NCBI GenBank assembly: GCA_949825045.1
Contig: OX463816.1
Span: 12,767,579 to 12,831,578 of the forward strand
From: Argyresthia goedartella
Lineage: Eukaryota; Arthropoda; Insecta; Lepidoptera; Argyresthiidae
Direction of reading: 5' to 3'
DNA: 64,000 bases
Made by a program: the position numbers and the translations under genes. The notes beneath the pieces were generated by a model that did no database searches, was not told the origin of the DNA, and saw nothing but the letters and a program-made list of their open reading frames with translations. Below are positions 63,120 to 64,000 of this stretch, piece after piece (positions within the stretch are counted from its first letter, which is position 1; each line of letters opens with the position of its first letter).

Positions 63120-63660
63120 CACAGAGTTTCGCTCATCTGAGGTTAAAAGCTTAAAGTAAGTAAGTAAAGCAAGTTTTGGCAAAGAGTTTCATTAATCTGG
63201 AAAATGAATGGACGATAGTACTCTTTTATTTTATGAATTTTCGCCTATTTTAAGAAACTGATTTGAATAGTTCAAGGAATAGAAGCCTAAATACATTTTT
63301 AAATAACATTCCTTGTGACGTCGATTGATCAATATATTTATTTGGACGGTTACTTGCGGCTGGTTGTTTCTCAACGAAAAAATCAATGTCCCTCACATCA
63401 ACACACATGTCAATATTGATCATTAATAACAACAAACACATTTCAGAAAATTGAGCAACAGACGGTCAAAAATAACTCTTTACTTTAAAAAAAATTACTA
63501 ATATATGTATATTTAGCACCGGTTCTATATTGTAAAACTATAGAAAAATTAGGATTTCACTAAGAATTTATTGTAATCTGAGTTCTCACCACTTTATAAA
63601 ACTGAAAAACTATATTACCATTATATCTTTACGTTCTGACTGGCAACTAAGTTATTTATT
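63120..63660. repeat. MITE-like family A, copy near right edge
   Basis: cgcctattttaagaaactga, ggttacttgcggctggttgt, tttcagaaaattgagcaaca with gacggtcaaaaataactct, ggatttcactaagaattta and acgttctgactggcaacta in the same order as 33880-34870. It looks like the most complete copy in the window. Confidence 0.65.
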
Positions 63661-64000
63661 TATTATATTATGCTGTCACTGTCTCTTGCTCGGAGTGGCT
63701 CGCCACCTCGCCAGTACATCAGTTGAGCGGCAGTTTGAGCAAAACTCTGTGCATTTGGACATTTATGTATTCGTCGTAATAAATTAAATATTAAATTATT
63801 TATAGTCAAGATGGCAACTTTGAAAAGTGGTCTGTCTATCTTTGAATAAATATTCCATTGTTTTTTCAATATTTAGCTATCAAAAATGGCCCATCTAGAA
63901 CATCTATTCATTCATGTGGCATGACCCATGTCCATTTACTTATCAGTCATATTCTTAGGTCAGAAGAGACGTAATTTTGATGTAGTAGTTGATAATATCA

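Larger units (their letters stand above)
62034..64000. other. PHTF upstream intron or 5' region, repeats only
   Basis: No further PHTF exon was recognised on the - strand, so the preceding exon lies beyond 64000 or was missed. The 111-aa frames at 61948-62615 are explained by SINE and RFLDAVKR-type repeat sequence. Confidence 0.55.

Overview
This is eukaryotic, AT-rich, intron-containing DNA of insect type. A lepidopteran source is the best inference: it carries two tRNA-derived SINE families, piggyBac, PIF/Harbinger, pogo/Tigger and MULE elements, BEL/Pao and Gypsy elements, RTE and Jockey/CR1-like LINE tails, and the short dispersed tails (cgcgggcggaaagctagt; gacagacggacggacagac) typical of moth and butterfly genomes. 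No species can be named from sequence alone.

Two host genes are well supported. A Luc7-like U1 snRNP/splicing factor runs on the + strand (27547-36124, seven coding exons, 341 aa, all splice phases consistent). The C-terminal 416 residues of a PHTF-type multi-pass membrane protein run on the - strand (61515 down to 52417, eight exons, phases consistent); its 5' exons lie beyond the right edge. Everything else that looks coding is of transposon or retroelement origin.

Layout. 1-4.3 kb: a LINE-ORF1-like SGNH reading frame (-) abuts a decayed BEL/Pao pol-env remnant (+). 4.3-5.7 kb: a pogo-like internally deleted element that keeps a small spliced gene for a 49-aa HTH peptide. 5.8-14.5 kb: a piggyBac fossil (-) split by a 1.6-kb non-autonomous LTR element, with a 5.9-kb Gypsy element next to its start. 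14.5-25.1 kb: decayed LINE fragments, MITEs and hairpins. 25.1-27.2 kb: a full-length Tigger-type element with an intact 545-aa transposase just upstream of Luc7-like. 27.5-37.9 kb: the Luc7-like gene, with SINE, RTE and TIR elements in its introns. 38.3-47.8 kb: a proposed three-level nest, a MULE (FLYWCH plus MULE transposase pseudogene, inverted termini) containing a two-gene PIF/Harbinger element, which contains an intact pogo element. 47.8-52.4 kb: small foldback elements and an RTE tail. 52.4-64 kb: PHTF, whose introns hold a CR1/Jockey-like LINE tail, a 1.54-kb element with ~392-bp inverted repeats and a transposase-like fragment, a 53-bp minisatellite, two SINEs, a foldback MITE and a (TC)n tract.

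The least explained signals are the long-TIR element at 55502-57045, the HTH-only mini-gene at 5261-5410, the 97-bp identical repeat at 973 and 23148, and a four-copy coding-like motif (RFLDAVKR type) at 22.1, 50.5, 62.2 and 62.4 kb. Coordinates of element ends were read by eye and may be off by a few bases where termini are imperfect.
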